From Bacteroides caecigallinarum (GTDB taxonomy: Bacteria > Bacteroidota > Bacteroidia > Bacteroidales > Bacteroidaceae): a stretch of DNA of 64,000 nt. The number at the start of each line of letters is the position of its first letter. Position 1 is the stretch's first letter. The stretch is taken from the NCBI RefSeq assembly GCF_021531075.1, contig NZ_JADYTJ010000004.1:51333-115332 (forward strand), given 5' to 3'. Under the pieces are notes generated by a model. It was not told where the DNA came from, searched no databases, and saw only the letters and a list, made by a program, of their open reading frames with translations. The translations under genes and the position numbers were made by a program. This document shows, piece after piece, positions 34,526-42,890 of this stretch.

Positions 34526-35440
34526 ATGGAAAAATTTGAACTCAACATATTGGGATGCGGTTCGGCACTGCCAACAATGCGCCATTCTGCAACTTCGCAA
34601 GTCCTGAACGTAAGAGAGAAACTCTTTATGATAGATTGCGGAGAAGGCACTCAGGTGCAGTTACGAAGATCCAGACTGAAGTTCTCAAGACTAAATCATA
34701 TATTCATATCACACCTTCATGGAGACCATTGTTTCGGACTGATAGGTATGATTTCTACCTTCGGCATGATAGAAAGAACTGCCGACCTTCATATATACGC
34801 ACATCATGATTTGCAGACTCTGTTAAAGCCACAGTTGGATTTTTTCTGCAAAGGATTGCCTTTCGAGGTGATATTTCATGATATAGACCCTACAGAACGA
34901 ACCGTAATATACGACGACCGTTCATTGACAGTAGAAACCATACCTCTGAAACACAGAATGCCTACATGCGGATTCTTGTTCAGGGAAAAACCGCTTCCCA
35001 ATCACATCATAAGGGATATGATAGATTTCTACAAGGTACCGGTATACATGATAAACAGAATAAAGAATGGCGAAGACTTCGTGTGCGAAGATGGAACAGT
35101 AGTTCCCAACAACAGGCTTACCATACCATCTGACCCTCCAAGAAGTTATGCTTACTGTTCTGATACGATGTTTAGTCCCCAAATAGTGGAACAGATTAAA
35201 AATGTTGATTTACTGTTTCATGAAGCGACTTTCCTTGAAACGGAAAAAGCAAGGGCCAAGGTAACTATGCATTCTACGGCACAACAGGCTGCCGATATAG
35301 CCCGCATGGCCGAAGTCAAGAAACTCGTCATAGGACATTTCTCTGCCAGATATGACGACGACGAATGTCTTCTGGCAGAAGCAAAAGAAGTTTTTGCCAA
35401 CACTATACTGGCAAACGAAAATTTAAGTATAAACATTTGA
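34526..35440 (+). CDS. rnz: Ribonuclease Z
   Basis: A 304-residue metallo-beta-lactamase-fold tRNA 3' endonuclease. The zinc-binding motif HLHGDHCFGL follows FSRLNHIFIS; AYCSDTMFSP and LLFHEATFLE supply further ligands, and the final histidine is in LVIGHFSARY. It trims tRNA precursors, and none of the tRNA genes in this window encode CCA, so such trimming is needed. The frame reaches 34499 with a TTG, but MEKFELNILGCGSALPT is the family start. The ECF sigma gene begins 22 nt downstream and may be co-transcribed. Confidence 0.94.
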   Translation: MEKFELNILGCGSALPTMRHSATSQVLNVREKLFMIDCGEGTQVQLRRSRLKFSRLNHIFISHLHGDHCFGLIGMISTFGMIERTADLHIYAHHDLQTLLKPQLDFFCKGLPFEVIFHDIDPTERTVIYDDRSLTVETIPLKHRMPTCGFLFREKPLPNHIIRDMIDFYKVPVYMINRIKNGEDFVCEDGTVVPNNRLTIPSDPPRSYAYCSDTMFSPQIVEQIKNVDLLFHEATFLETEKARAKVTMHSTAQQAADIARMAEVKKLVIGHFSARYDDDECLLAEAKEVFANTILANENLSINI

Positions 35441-35462
35441 ACATCCTGACTTTATTGTTTTT

Positions 35463-36014
35463 ATGGCAAATAATAATGAAGACGATATAAAAGAACGTCT
35501 GCACGACATCACCACCCGGCGAAAGGCCTTCGAGGAAGTGGTGAAAGAATTCAGCGAACAGCTTTATTGGCAAATAAGAAGGATGGTAGGTTCGCACGAT
35601 GACGCTAATGACATCCTCCAAAACACATTTGTGAAAGCATGGACCAATATAGATTATTTCAGAGGAGAAGCCAAGCTGTCAACGTGGCTGTACAGGATAG
35701 CTCTAAATGAATGCCTTGCCTTTCTAAACAGACAGCGAGCACAGGAAAACATATCCATAGACGAAGCCGATTCCAACTTCATAAATATGCTGGAAGGAGA
35801 CCCGTATTTCGATGCCGACGAGACACAGATTATGTTCCAGAAAGCCATACGTGCACTTCCGGAGAAGCAAAGGATTATTTTTAACCTTAGATATTTTCAG
35901 GAAATGAAATACGAAGATATCTCCGAGATAATTGGAACTACAGTAGGAGCCCTCAAAGCCTCATACCATCATGCTGTAAAGAAAATAGAAGAATATTTCA
36001 AACAGAACGATTAA
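35463..36014 (+). CDS. ECF-type RNA polymerase sigma factor
   Basis: A 183-residue sigma-70 family protein with only regions 2 and 4. Region 2 is EVVKEFSEQLYWQIRRMVGS, DDANDILQNTFVKAWTNIDYF and STWLYRIALNECLAFLNRQR; region 4 is ALPEKQRIIFNLRYFQEMKY, EDISEIIGTTVGALKASYHHA. It directs RNA polymerase to a small regulon, probably in response to an envelope signal. Two genes follow in the same direction: a one-helix membrane protein that is a likely anti-sigma factor and a Spy-like periplasmic protein. Confidence 0.94.
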   Translation: MANNNEDDIKERLHDITTRRKAFEEVVKEFSEQLYWQIRRMVGSHDDANDILQNTFVKAWTNIDYFRGEAKLSTWLYRIALNECLAFLNRQRAQENISIDEADSNFINMLEGDPYFDADETQIMFQKAIRALPEKQRIIFNLRYFQEMKYEDISEIIGTTVGALKASYHHAVKKIEEYFKQND

Positions 36015-36062
36015 ACCTTTTACCCAATTTTTAATCTAACATAAAAGGAAGGAGATAGTAAA

Positions 36063-36449
36063 ATGAAGGAAGATACCGAATTAAAGAACAGACTAGGGAA
36101 TGAAAATCCTTTCAAAGTTCCGGAAGGATATTTTGAAAATATAGTTCCGGAAATAATGAAGCAGCTTCCTGAAGCCGAAGTGCAAGAAAGCGGCGAGATA
36201 AGCATGTGGGAAAAGGTAAAGCCTTGGGTATACATGGTAGCTATGTTCTGCGGGCTTATGTTCGGATTGCGTGTAATGATGATGGACAAACCTCTCAGTA
36301 GAGATACCGTATCAAGCAATGTTTCCATGACAGATACAGTGCAGGGCATTCCTGATGAATATATCGACCCTATATTGGATCAGGCCATGATGGACGACTA
36401 TACATTATATATGTATCTTACAGATGCAGATATTGAAATATACAATTAA
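36063..36449 (+). CDS. Single-helix membrane protein, likely anti-sigma partner
   Basis: A 128-residue protein with a cytoplasmic N-terminus that carries the pattern ENPFKVPEGYFENIVPEIMK, common in proteins encoded next to Bacteroidales ECF sigma factors. One membrane helix follows (VKPWVYMVAMFCGLMFGLRV, about residues 52-72), then a periplasmic tail. The order sigma gene then one-helix protein is typical for sigma/anti-sigma pairs, though no zinc-type anti-sigma motif is present. A GGAGAT stretch lies shortly upstream of the ATG. The function is inferred from position and topology. Confidence 0.72.
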   Translation: MKEDTELKNRLGNENPFKVPEGYFENIVPEIMKQLPEAEVQESGEISMWEKVKPWVYMVAMFCGLMFGLRVMMMDKPLSRDTVSSNVSMTDTVQGIPDEYIDPILDQAMMDDYTLYMYLTDADIEIYN

Positions 36450-36465
36450 TTCGATTTTTCATAAT

Positions 36466-36906
36466 ATGAACAGACTTATTGTAATTATTACTTTGTTTAT
36501 ATCATGTCTTGCCATTCAGGCACAAGACAAGAACGGATGTCTGAGCAAGGAACAGTTTCGTGAAAGACAAAAGCAATATCTTGTTGAAAAAGCAGGACTT
36601 ACTCAGGAAGAGGCTGCAAAGTTTTTCCCGTTGTATTTTGAGTTGCAGGACAAAAAATTCTCCTATAACAAAGAGATGTGGGGGAAAATACGCAAGGTGA
36701 AGGAAGCAAAGAATATTACCGATGCAGAATATTCCCGAATTACGGAAGATGTGATAAAGACACGTATCACAGTGGATGAATTGGAGCTGGAATATCTGCG
36801 TAAATATAAAAAGGTGTTGAGCCCGAAGAAAATTTATAATATCCAAAGAGCGGAAATGAAGTTCAGCCGTGAGCTTCTGAAGGGGGCAGGACAACATAAA
36901 AAATAG
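36466..36906 (+). CDS. Periplasmic Spy/CpxP-like helical protein
   Basis: A 146-residue exported protein: a signal peptide (MNRLIVIITLFISCLAIQAQ), then an all-helical, highly charged mature part with KAGLTQEEAAKFFPLYFELQ, which resembles the LTxxQ-type helices of Spy/CpxP/CnrX proteins. Such proteins sense or buffer periplasmic stress. The ATG at 36466 is chosen over an upstream in-frame ATG at 36424 because the latter overlaps the previous gene and would spoil the signal peptide. It is third in the sigma operon, 16 nt after the membrane partner, and may be the periplasmic sensor of that system. Confidence 0.75.
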   Translation: MNRLIVIITLFISCLAIQAQDKNGCLSKEQFRERQKQYLVEKAGLTQEEAAKFFPLYFELQDKKFSYNKEMWGKIRKVKEAKNITDAEYSRITEDVIKTRITVDELELEYLRKYKKVLSPKKIYNIQRAEMKFSRELLKGAGQHKK

Positions 36907-36987
36907 GCTATTGAGCGGTATGTCCTGAATAATATGTGCCCAAATAAGGAAAAAATCCATTTTTTTTAGAAAAAAAAGTTCCGGGAG

Positions 36988-37018
36988 TTTGCATATTCAA
37001 AAAAAAGCGATACCTTTG
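36988..37018 (+). promoter_or_regulatory. Promoter for tRNA-Ser
   Basis: TTTG (36988-36991), 19-nt spacer, TACCTTTG (37011-37018): an exact consensus promoter, 39 nt before the tRNA. Confidence 0.82.
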
Positions 37019-37057
37019 CATCGCTTTTGAGAGATAAAGCACTTCGGAAGAAGTCCT

Positions 37058-37142
37058 GGAGAGGTGGCAGAGTGGTCGATTGCGGCGGTCTTGAAAACCG
37101 TTGTACCGCGAGGTACCCGGGGTTCGAATCCCTGTCTCTCCG
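37058..37142 (+). tRNA. tRNA-Ser (anticodon TGA)
   Basis: An 85-nt tRNA with a long variable arm (TTGTACCGCGAGGTACCC). The acceptor GGAGAGG pairs with TCTCTCC (one G-U), the anticodon loop CTTGAAA gives TGA, and the T-arm is GGGG-TTCGAAT-CCCT. Discriminator G; no CCA. Its 3' end contains the 13-bp core used by the integrated element. Confidence 0.95.
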
Positions 37143-37143
37143 C
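37131..37143. other. attL core of the integrated element
   Basis: CCTGTCTCTCCGC, within the 3' end of tRNA-Ser. The identical 13-mer recurs at 48346-48358. From established knowledge, NBU2 integrates at the 3' end of serine tRNA genes through a 13-bp core of this sequence. Confidence 0.9.
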
Positions 37144-37320
37144 AACAAACGCTGAAAATCAGCAGATTGCAAAACAAACACCCAGTTTTACACCCAAGAA
37201 TGTAAAGTCGGTGTTTTTGTTTTATTTAAGATAATACAACCACTACATAATAAAAGAGTAGCGATATTAAAAGAATCCGATGAGAAAAGACTAATATTTA
37301 TCTATCCATTCAGTTTGATT

Positions 37321-37346
37321 TTTCAGGACTTTACATCGTCCTGAAA
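37321..37346 (+). promoter_or_regulatory. Leader hairpin upstream of the Mef-type gene
   Basis: TTTCAGGAC (37321-37329), 8-nt loop, GTCCTGAAA (37338-37346): a perfect 9-bp stem 122 nt before the ATG. A shorter GTAC-GAAA-GTAC palindrome follows near 37428. Within 37144-37468 (325 bp) no open gene is seen. A regulatory role is inference. Confidence 0.4.
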
Positions 37347-37468
37347 GTATTTGTTATTGTATTCCAACGTCAGGAGTGGATTATAATACAAGTTTTTTGT
37401 GTGGATAGAATTTCGTTTTGCTTAATGTACGAAAGTACTTATCTATAAACGCATGAAATATTAGCACA

Positions 37469-38674
37469 ATGAATCATTGGAAATCAACTTTGGCCGTGAT
37501 AGGAATAGGCCAACTCATATCTATTTTAACAAGTACGATTGTTGGCTTCTCCATTATTTTTTGGATTAGCAACGAATTTAAATCCCCGACAGCTTTATCT
37601 CTGGCTATTTTAGCTGGATTTTTACCACAATTTGTATTAGGCTTGTTTACCGGGGTCTATGTTGACAGATGGAATCGAAAGAAAACGATGTTTTATTCGG
37701 ACTTGTTCATCGCGTTCTGTACCCTATGTCTTTTTATTGTGATAACCAAGGGTTATAAAGACCTTTCTTTTTTTTATCTATTGACTGCTTGTCGTTCAAT
37801 AGGCAGTACGTTTCATGCACCTGCTTTACAGGCAAGCATCCCTCTACTGGTTCCCAAGCACCATCTTGTCAGGGTATCAGGTTTGTACCATTCCATTCAA
37901 TCCTTCAGTGAGGTGATAGCTCCCGTTGTAGGGGCAAGCCTCGTTGTTTGGCTTCCCATACAGTATATTCTGCTCATAGATGTGATCGGAGCTGTTGCTG
38001 CTTGTCTGACCTTACTTTGTGTCCAGATTCCTTCTCTTCAAAAAACGAAAGTTCTTCCAGATTTCAAAAAAGAACTGACGGAATGTTGGCATACCTTGCG
38101 GCGTACAATGGGCATTTTGCCTTTATTCGTATGCTTTACGCTGGTGACTTTTGTCCTTATGCCTGTTTTTACGTTATTTCCTTTTATGACGCTTCTGCAT
38201 TTCAACGGAAACATTTTGCAAATGGGAGTTGTGGAAATGGGTTGGGGCTCAGGGGCATTGTTGGGCGGTTTAGTACTTGCCTGTAAGGCTTTGAAAAGCA
38301 AGCAAACATTAGTGATGCATACGGCTTATGTGATATTGGGATTGTATCTGATTAGCGCCAGTTATTTACCATCAAGCGCATTTATAGGTTTTGTTTGCCT
38401 AACATTTACAGGAGGCATAGCCTATTCCATTTACCATGCGCTTTTCATCGCTATTATTCAGCAGAACTTGGCTTCGGACATGCTTGGACGGACTTTTTCT
38501 CTCATCTTTAGTTTGAGTACCTTTCCATCAATGCTGGGTATCGTAGCTTCAGGATATTGGGTGGAAGCATGGGGTATCACATCCGTCTTTATGATCAGCG
38601 GATGGGTTATCTTTCTGATTGGAGTGGGTGCAAATTTTATTTCTTCAATCAAGCAGTTGGATAATTACGCATAG
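37469..38674 (+). CDS. mef(En2): MFS efflux protein, Mef family
   Basis: A 401-residue major-facilitator protein with 12 predicted helices, the MFS loop GVYVDRWNRKKTM between helices 2 and 3, and overall likeness to the macrolide-efflux Mef group (length about 405). The gene name is given because NBU2 carries a mef-type gene in this place beside the lincosamide gene. It acts in the inner membrane by proton antiport. Whether it confers measurable macrolide resistance in this host is not shown by sequence. It is 24 nt upstream of the nucleotidyltransferase gene and probably co-transcribed. A leader hairpin lies upstream. Confidence 0.85.
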   Translation: MNHWKSTLAVIGIGQLISILTSTIVGFSIIFWISNEFKSPTALSLAILAGFLPQFVLGLFTGVYVDRWNRKKTMFYSDLFIAFCTLCLFIVITKGYKDLSFFYLLTACRSIGSTFHAPALQASIPLLVPKHHLVRVSGLYHSIQSFSEVIAPVVGASLVVWLPIQYILLIDVIGAVAACLTLLCVQIPSLQKTKVLPDFKKELTECWHTLRRTMGILPLFVCFTLVTFVLMPVFTLFPFMTLLHFNGNILQMGVVEMGWGSGALLGGLVLACKALKSKQTLVMHTAYVILGLYLISASYLPSSAFIGFVCLTFTGGIAYSIYHALFIAIIQQNLASDMLGRTFSLIFSLSTFPSMLGIVASGYWVEAWGITSVFMISGWVIFLIGVGANFISSIKQLDNYA

Positions 38675-38698
38675 TATTATTTATTAAAGAATTATTAT

Positions 38699-39211
38699 AT
38701 GACAAAGAAAGAACACACTACGATTACAGAGTTATTTCAAGTTTTGGACTTGTTGGAAAGCCTGGACATGCAGTTTTGGTTGGATGGAGGCTGGGGAGTG
38801 GATGTCTTGTACGGACAGCAAACCCGCTTGCATAGAGATATTGACATTGATTTTGATGCCAATTATACAGACCAACTCCTTGATCTTTTGCAGGAGAGAG
38901 GATATCAAATTGAAACAAATTGGTTGCCCACCCGTGTGGAACTGTATAGCAAAGAATTAGGCTATATTGATATCCATCCTTTTGTCTTGAATGCGGACGG
39001 CACTTCCAAACAAGCCGACTTGGATGGAGGCTGGTATGAATTTCAACCGGACTATTTTGGAACAGCAGTCTTTGAAGGCAGAAGCATCCCTTGCATTTCT
39101 GCAAAAGGGCAACAAGTATTCCATTCGGGCTACGATTTAAGAGAGAAGGATATTCACGATTTATCTATAATTAAACAATGTATAACAACAATGAGCCTAA
39201 CAATTAGATAA
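38699..39211 (+). CDS. lnu(AN2): Lincosamide nucleotidyltransferase
   Basis: A 170-residue nucleotidyltransferase-fold protein with the motif FWLDGGWGVDVLYGQQTRLH followed by RDIDIDFD, whose aspartates bind metal and ATP, and YIDIHPFVL for the third acidic strand. This is the LinA/Lnu pattern, which adenylylates lincomycin and clindamycin. NBU2 is known to carry such a gene (linAN2). It is cytoplasmic. It follows the Mef gene by 24 nt and is complete, so lincosamide resistance is expected. Confidence 0.88.
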   Translation: MTKKEHTTITELFQVLDLLESLDMQFWLDGGWGVDVLYGQQTRLHRDIDIDFDANYTDQLLDLLQERGYQIETNWLPTRVELYSKELGYIDIHPFVLNADGTSKQADLDGGWYEFQPDYFGTAVFEGRSIPCISAKGQQVFHSGYDLREKDIHDLSIIKQCITTMSLTIR

Positions 39212-39221
39212 GAACAAGAAA

Positions 39222-39586
39222 ATGACAGAAAAACAAATTGTCTGGTATATCTTACTTACAGAAGTAAAGATAGACAGTGACACCCAGTCTGTCACATCCC
39301 TGAGTGTAGCTCCATTGGCAGTCTTGCCGGAATTCCAGCGTAAGGGAATTGGGGGGGGATGTTGATTCAGTAAGCCCATCAGAGGGCAGCACTTTTGGGT
39401 TACGGCACAGCAGTCGTATTGGGGCATAAAGAGTATTATCCTCGATTTGGCTATCGCAAGGCTATCGATTTAGGAATTGAATTTCCTTTCGAAGTCTCTC
39501 ATGAATATTGCATGGTGGCTGAATTAATACCTGGAGCTACTGAGAATGTGAAAGGTATGGTTTGTTATCCAACTGACTTTAAATAG
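39222..39586 (+). pseudogene. Broken GNAT acetyltransferase gene
   Basis: The start frame (ATG 39222) reads into the acetyl-CoA motif VAPLAVLPEFQRKGIG and then stops just after a run of eight Gs (39351-39358). The rest of the domain (GYGTAVVLGHKEYYPRFGYR, then GIEFPFEVSHEYCMVAELIP) continues in another frame to 39586. A TAA just after the G run, where CAA would give glutamine, is a second lesion. Two independent defects indicate a real pseudogene. It follows lnu by 10 nt. Confidence 0.8.
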
Positions 39587-39614
39587 TTTAACAAGTAAAA
39601 TTCATTATATAACT

Positions 39615-39650
39615 CGGACTGGGTATTTCAATTTCCCAGTCCGTATTCTG
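39615..39650. terminator. Terminator between acetyltransferase remnant and NTF2-like gene
   Basis: CGGACTGGG (39615-39623) pairs perfectly with CCCAGTCCG (39635-39643), followed by TATTCT. Genes converge on it from both sides. Confidence 0.65.
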
Positions 39651-39657
39651 ATAGTAC

Positions 39658-40011
39658 TTATTCAATTGGAAGATTGTGTTGCTTCAAGAATGAAAGTTTA
39701 TCCCAATACCCTCTTTGAAAGACGATTTTGTTATCTTTTACATGAAAAAATCCGCATCCACGAAGTCCAAGAGAGTCTTTCCATTCCATGATAGCCCATT
39801 CGCCATCTTCAAAAATATTTTCCACCATACAAACCATTTTAGCAGTGGCAAATTCATTCACAAACATTTTGTAGATTGATTCTTTACCTATTATTGGTTC
39901 GTTTGCGACTTGATGATTTACTGCATTAGTAGCATACAGCTCTGCTATATGATAAGCATCTGCTTTGTTAAAGCAATCTATCCATTTTTCCAAAACTTCT
40001 TTAGGCTTCAT
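39658..40011 (-). CDS. NTF2-like (SnoaL-type) protein
   Basis: A 117-residue protein with the NTF2-like cone-fold pattern: helix VLEKWIDCFNKADAYHIAEL with YATNAVNHQVANEPIIGKES, then strands GEWAIMEWKDSLGLRGCGFF and NKIVFQRGYWDKLSFLK. Family members include SnoaL cyclases and ketosteroid isomerase-like enzymes; catalytic residues cannot be assigned here. It lies within the mobile element between the resistance genes and the relaxase gene and may be cargo. Function is unknown. Confidence 0.78.
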   Translation of the reverse strand: MKPKEVLEKWIDCFNKADAYHIAELYATNAVNHQVANEPIIGKESIYKMFVNEFATAKMVCMVENIFEDGEWAIMEWKDSLGLRGCGFFHVKDNKIVFQRGYWDKLSFLKQHNLPIE

Positions 40012-40099
40012 TTTTTATAAATTCTTAGGATTTTGATTCTGTAATAAAAACAATCTGTTTGGATGCATAGATACTTGATTTTATTAATAATAGGCTATT

Positions 40100-41503
40100 C
40101 TATATTCTAAATCCTCTGGATTTTTGCTCTCTCTGCACCGAGTTACGTAGATTCTGCTGTAACTTTTCCCATTGTTCCTTAAACCATTGTACTATGGGTT
40201 GTCGGTTTATGGTCAGCATAAGCTTACCACTATCCATCGGATGTTTCTCAACCCTAAAAATATCATTCTTGATGTCAAATTTCCACCTGTGTTCTTCGGA
40301 ATAAATTTTGCCACTACATTGTATGGATTCTTTCTTTGTCAAGAGGTTTTCTATCATGTCTTTGGTAAACCCGATAACAGCGCATAATTTTTCCATTCTC
40401 AACATCTCTTTGAACATGGGAAACCATTTGTGGGCTTTTTCAAGCAAGGTGCTCAATCGTGATATTTCCTTGTCTTTGGCTTCAAGTTCTTGATTATGTA
40501 TTCTTTGAAGATTACGAATTTGTCTGCTATGCTGTTCCTGTATTTGTTGTATCTGAATTTTTAATTCATCAGTAGCTTTGTCCCGTTTGGTAATTTCCTG
40601 ATGTAGCTGCTCGATGTGATGTTCCAGTTCTTTCAGCTTACCGCTTCCGAAAAGAGAACCTACACCGCTTGCTATGGCGGTAGCAGCATTGGTGGCTGTT
40701 TTCTTTAGTTTGTCCGTGCGTATCTCTGCTTTTACCTGTTTGAGTTCCTGTTCGGCAAGGCTTACTTGTTGTTCCTTGTGTCGCTTGGTTTCCTCTATAC
40801 GTTGCAGTTCGGCTTTCTGCTTCTCAATGATGAAATCATTTCGTTCCAGATGCTCTTTACCTGTGACAGCTTTTGCCTGTCCACGTTCCATCAGGAGAAT
40901 ATCGGAAGCAAGGGTCTGCATGGTTGCCATATCCTCGTCATTGAGCTTTCGGCTCTTTCCAGTTTCATGGTTCATCCAGTCGAATACGACATGAGCATGA
41001 TAATTTGGTTTGAACCATCTGTTACCGACTTGGAAGCTCTCCTTGTCTTCTGCTTCCGGCTGACCGTTCAGCCAATGCCCTTCGTCTTTATGCAGGAAAA
41101 TCTGTAGCGGAGTGATGCCCCAGCGTCTTTGGCACTCTTCACCGAATTTGCGTACATCAGCCAGTGTGGTGTCCGGTCTGATAAGCAATACTCCTTCACG
41201 GATGGGTGAGCATCCCGCCACCTTGATAATCTTTCCATTCTTTCCCTTGCGTTCCCTTTCCTTTTCCTGCATGGCACGTCCGGTCTTTTCCTTGACCATT
41301 TGCTTGATATTGTCATAATGAGTTCGCAGTTCGGGAGTGCCGAAGTCGGGATTTATCCACTGTTCGTTATCGGTGGAAAGTTCGGGAACGACATAGATTC
41401 TGGACTCCCCGATATTACGCATATACTCGGCAGTCCTTCGGTTGTGTGCCTCGCTCGATGCGATGTTGCAAGGCTTGATATGTATGCTTGATTTTGTTGC
41501 CAT
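40100..41503 (-). CDS. mobN2: Relaxase/mobilization protein, MobV type
   Basis: A 467-residue relaxase. The N-terminal 220 residues form the MobV/Pre nicking domain, with HIKPCNIASSEAHNRR, LQIFLHKDEGHWL and the metal-binding NYHAHVVFDWMNHETGKSRKL. The C-terminal half is a long coiled coil (residues about 225-350; many Q, E and K) ending in QKSRGFRI. It would nick oriT and lead the strand into a recipient cell when a conjugative element supplies the mating pore. The adjacent 41504-41714 spacer has the stem-loops expected of oriT. Named after the NBU2 gene. Confidence 0.9.
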   Translation of the reverse strand: MATKSSIHIKPCNIASSEAHNRRTAEYMRNIGESRIYVVPELSTDNEQWINPDFGTPELRTHYDNIKQMVKEKTGRAMQEKERERKGKNGKIIKVAGCSPIREGVLLIRPDTTLADVRKFGEECQRRWGITPLQIFLHKDEGHWLNGQPEAEDKESFQVGNRWFKPNYHAHVVFDWMNHETGKSRKLNDEDMATMQTLASDILLMERGQAKAVTGKEHLERNDFIIEKQKAELQRIEETKRHKEQQVSLAEQELKQVKAEIRTDKLKKTATNAATAIASGVGSLFGSGKLKELEHHIEQLHQEITKRDKATDELKIQIQQIQEQHSRQIRNLQRIHNQELEAKDKEISRLSTLLEKAHKWFPMFKEMLRMEKLCAVIGFTKDMIENLLTKKESIQCSGKIYSEEHRWKFDIKNDIFRVEKHPMDSGKLMLTINRQPIVQWFKEQWEKLQQNLRNSVQREQKSRGFRI

Positions 41504-41714
41504 AGCTTCTTTCCTTTGTTTACAATTGATTTACTTTGCTCGCTTTCGCAGAGGGGTTCTTAGGGGTAACCCATAAGCGGAGATTGCAAAGAGAGGGTCA
41601 CTCTTTGCTCGGGGTTCTCAGGGGTGAAACGCCCTGAGTGGGTCATTAGGGCAAAGCCCTAATCCCCTCGGGAGAGCCCACAACTACGAAAGCGAAGCGT
41701 GTAGTTATAGTGGG
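41504..41714. other. Candidate oriT with multiple stem-loops
   Basis: The 211-bp spacer ahead of the relaxase gene contains GCAAAGAG/CTCTTTGC (41586-41608), CTCAGGG/CCCTGAG (41617-41638), TTAGGGC-AAA-GCCCTAA (41646-41662) and AGCCCACAACTAC paired with GTAGTT...GTGGGCT (41675-41716). Such dense palindromes next to a relaxase gene mark transfer origins. The nick site is not identified. Confidence 0.55.
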
Positions 41715-42674
41715 CTATAACCGGAAGCCTTTCGGTTTCTTGGATAGCGTATCATTCCTCTTTTCGACAGATTGCGCTTGCTCTTTCCTATCGGCTATTC
41801 GTTTCTGTAAATATTCGTTCAGATCTTTACATCCACTGTAGATTTGCGAGGCGTCACGTATATACCGGGTAGCATCATACTCCTTTCGGATTTGCTGTAT
41901 TGCTTCCATTCCTGCACGGTCATTGTCAAAGAAACAGTGGATGCGCTCATAGCTTCCCAACGGATAGAGTGCCTTGGGAACATTGGCTACGGAATTAAGA
42001 ACTATGTAATCCTGTCTGTCGAAGTCGGGTGATTGCGGACAGCTTTCCAGCCTTAAAGTAAGAAAGGAAAGGTAATCCATAAATCCCTCAAAAACGTAAC
42101 ATGTACTCCTTGGTTTTCCTGACTGTCTGATATGGGATATTTCTTTTGGTGCGATACATCCCTTGAAATATCGGTTGCGAATTTCATATCCGCCTGATAT
42201 GTTCGGAAAGGCAATGGCGAAATACCGTTTGCCGTTGTGGGTGAAACGGGCTTCCTTACATTCTCTTTTCGCCAGTGCCGTGTTTATCCCTCTTTCCTGT
42301 AGGTAGGCAAGCAGGGCAGGAGAAGCCAGCAGCACAATGTCCAATTGCTGAAAACTCGGTTCGGAAAATGATTGCTTGCCAAAAGAGAAAGACACGGGAC
42401 GTATGTGTGGTATCTGTTCTTCGATTTTCTGTAGAAGATAAGGCACATAGTCGGAACAGTAGAGTTCCTGTGCCAGTGCGATGATATTTCCACCTTTGCC
42501 GATTGCGAAATCATACCATTGGTTGCGCTCGGTATTTACTTTGAACGAGGGTTCTGTCTCTTCCCGTAACGGGGATTTGTACCATAGGTTAATACCTTGC
42601 TGCTTGACGGGAGAATATCCCAAACTGTACAGAAAATCCGCTATCCTGATTTGTTTTGCTGTCTGTATATCCAT
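41715..42674 (-). CDS. prmN2: Primase with TOPRIM domain
   Basis: A 319-residue DnaG-like primase. The N-terminal part (residues 1-75) has the CHC2-domain fold (FLYSLGYSPVKQQGINLWYK, WYDFAIGKGGNIIALAQELY), although the zinc cysteines are not evident. A TOPRIM domain follows, with VFEGFMDYLSFL (catalytic Glu) and RIHCFFDNDRAGMEA (acidic DxD-like). It makes primers for replication of the transferred or excised single strand. It lies between the oriT-like spacer and an iteron-like spacer, all on the minus strand. The C-terminal KKPKGFRL resembles the relaxase ending QKSRGFRI. Confidence 0.88.
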   Translation of the reverse strand: MDIQTAKQIRIADFLYSLGYSPVKQQGINLWYKSPLREETEPSFKVNTERNQWYDFAIGKGGNIIALAQELYCSDYVPYLLQKIEEQIPHIRPVSFSFGKQSFSEPSFQQLDIVLLASPALLAYLQERGINTALAKRECKEARFTHNGKRYFAIAFPNISGGYEIRNRYFKGCIAPKEISHIRQSGKPRSTCYVFEGFMDYLSFLTLRLESCPQSPDFDRQDYIVLNSVANVPKALYPLGSYERIHCFFDNDRAGMEAIQQIRKEYDATRYIRDASQIYSGCKDLNEYLQKRIADRKEQAQSVEKRNDTLSKKPKGFRL

Positions 42675-42726
42675 AATAAGATGAGTGTTTGAATAATGGT
42701 TGGAATATTTATTTCTCTTTTCGCCC

Positions 42727-42877
42727 GTACTTTTTTATGAAGTACGGTCTGTATAATCACTTCACTTTATCTTCGTATATATAGGATACGGTAATAAAGT
42801 GAAGCGCTTTTCTATTCCCTACAACCGCTTCGCTTTATTCTTAATATATAGACCTGCCGAATAAAGTGAAGTGATTA
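42727..42877. repeat. Iteron-like inverted repeats between primase and RepA-like genes
   Basis: Four copies of ATAAAG(T/C)GAAG(T/C)G in alternating orientation: inverted at 42758-42770, direct at 42794-42806, inverted at 42826-42838, direct at 42861-42873. The outer pair extends to a perfect 17-bp inverted repeat (42754-42770 with 42861-42877). A small hairpin CGTACTT/AAGTACG lies at 42727-42746. This looks like a replication or repressor-binding region. Confidence 0.6.
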
Positions 42878-42890
42878 CAGGTTATACGGT

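Noticed and set aside
37469..39211. Efflux and nucleotidyltransferase genes as core chromosomal genes
   Set aside because: They lie inside the two att cores and match the known cargo of NBU2.
41504..41714. Stem-loops before the relaxase gene as ordinary terminators
   Set aside because: They are dense, lack T-runs on the relevant strand and sit where oriT is expected in mobilizable elements.
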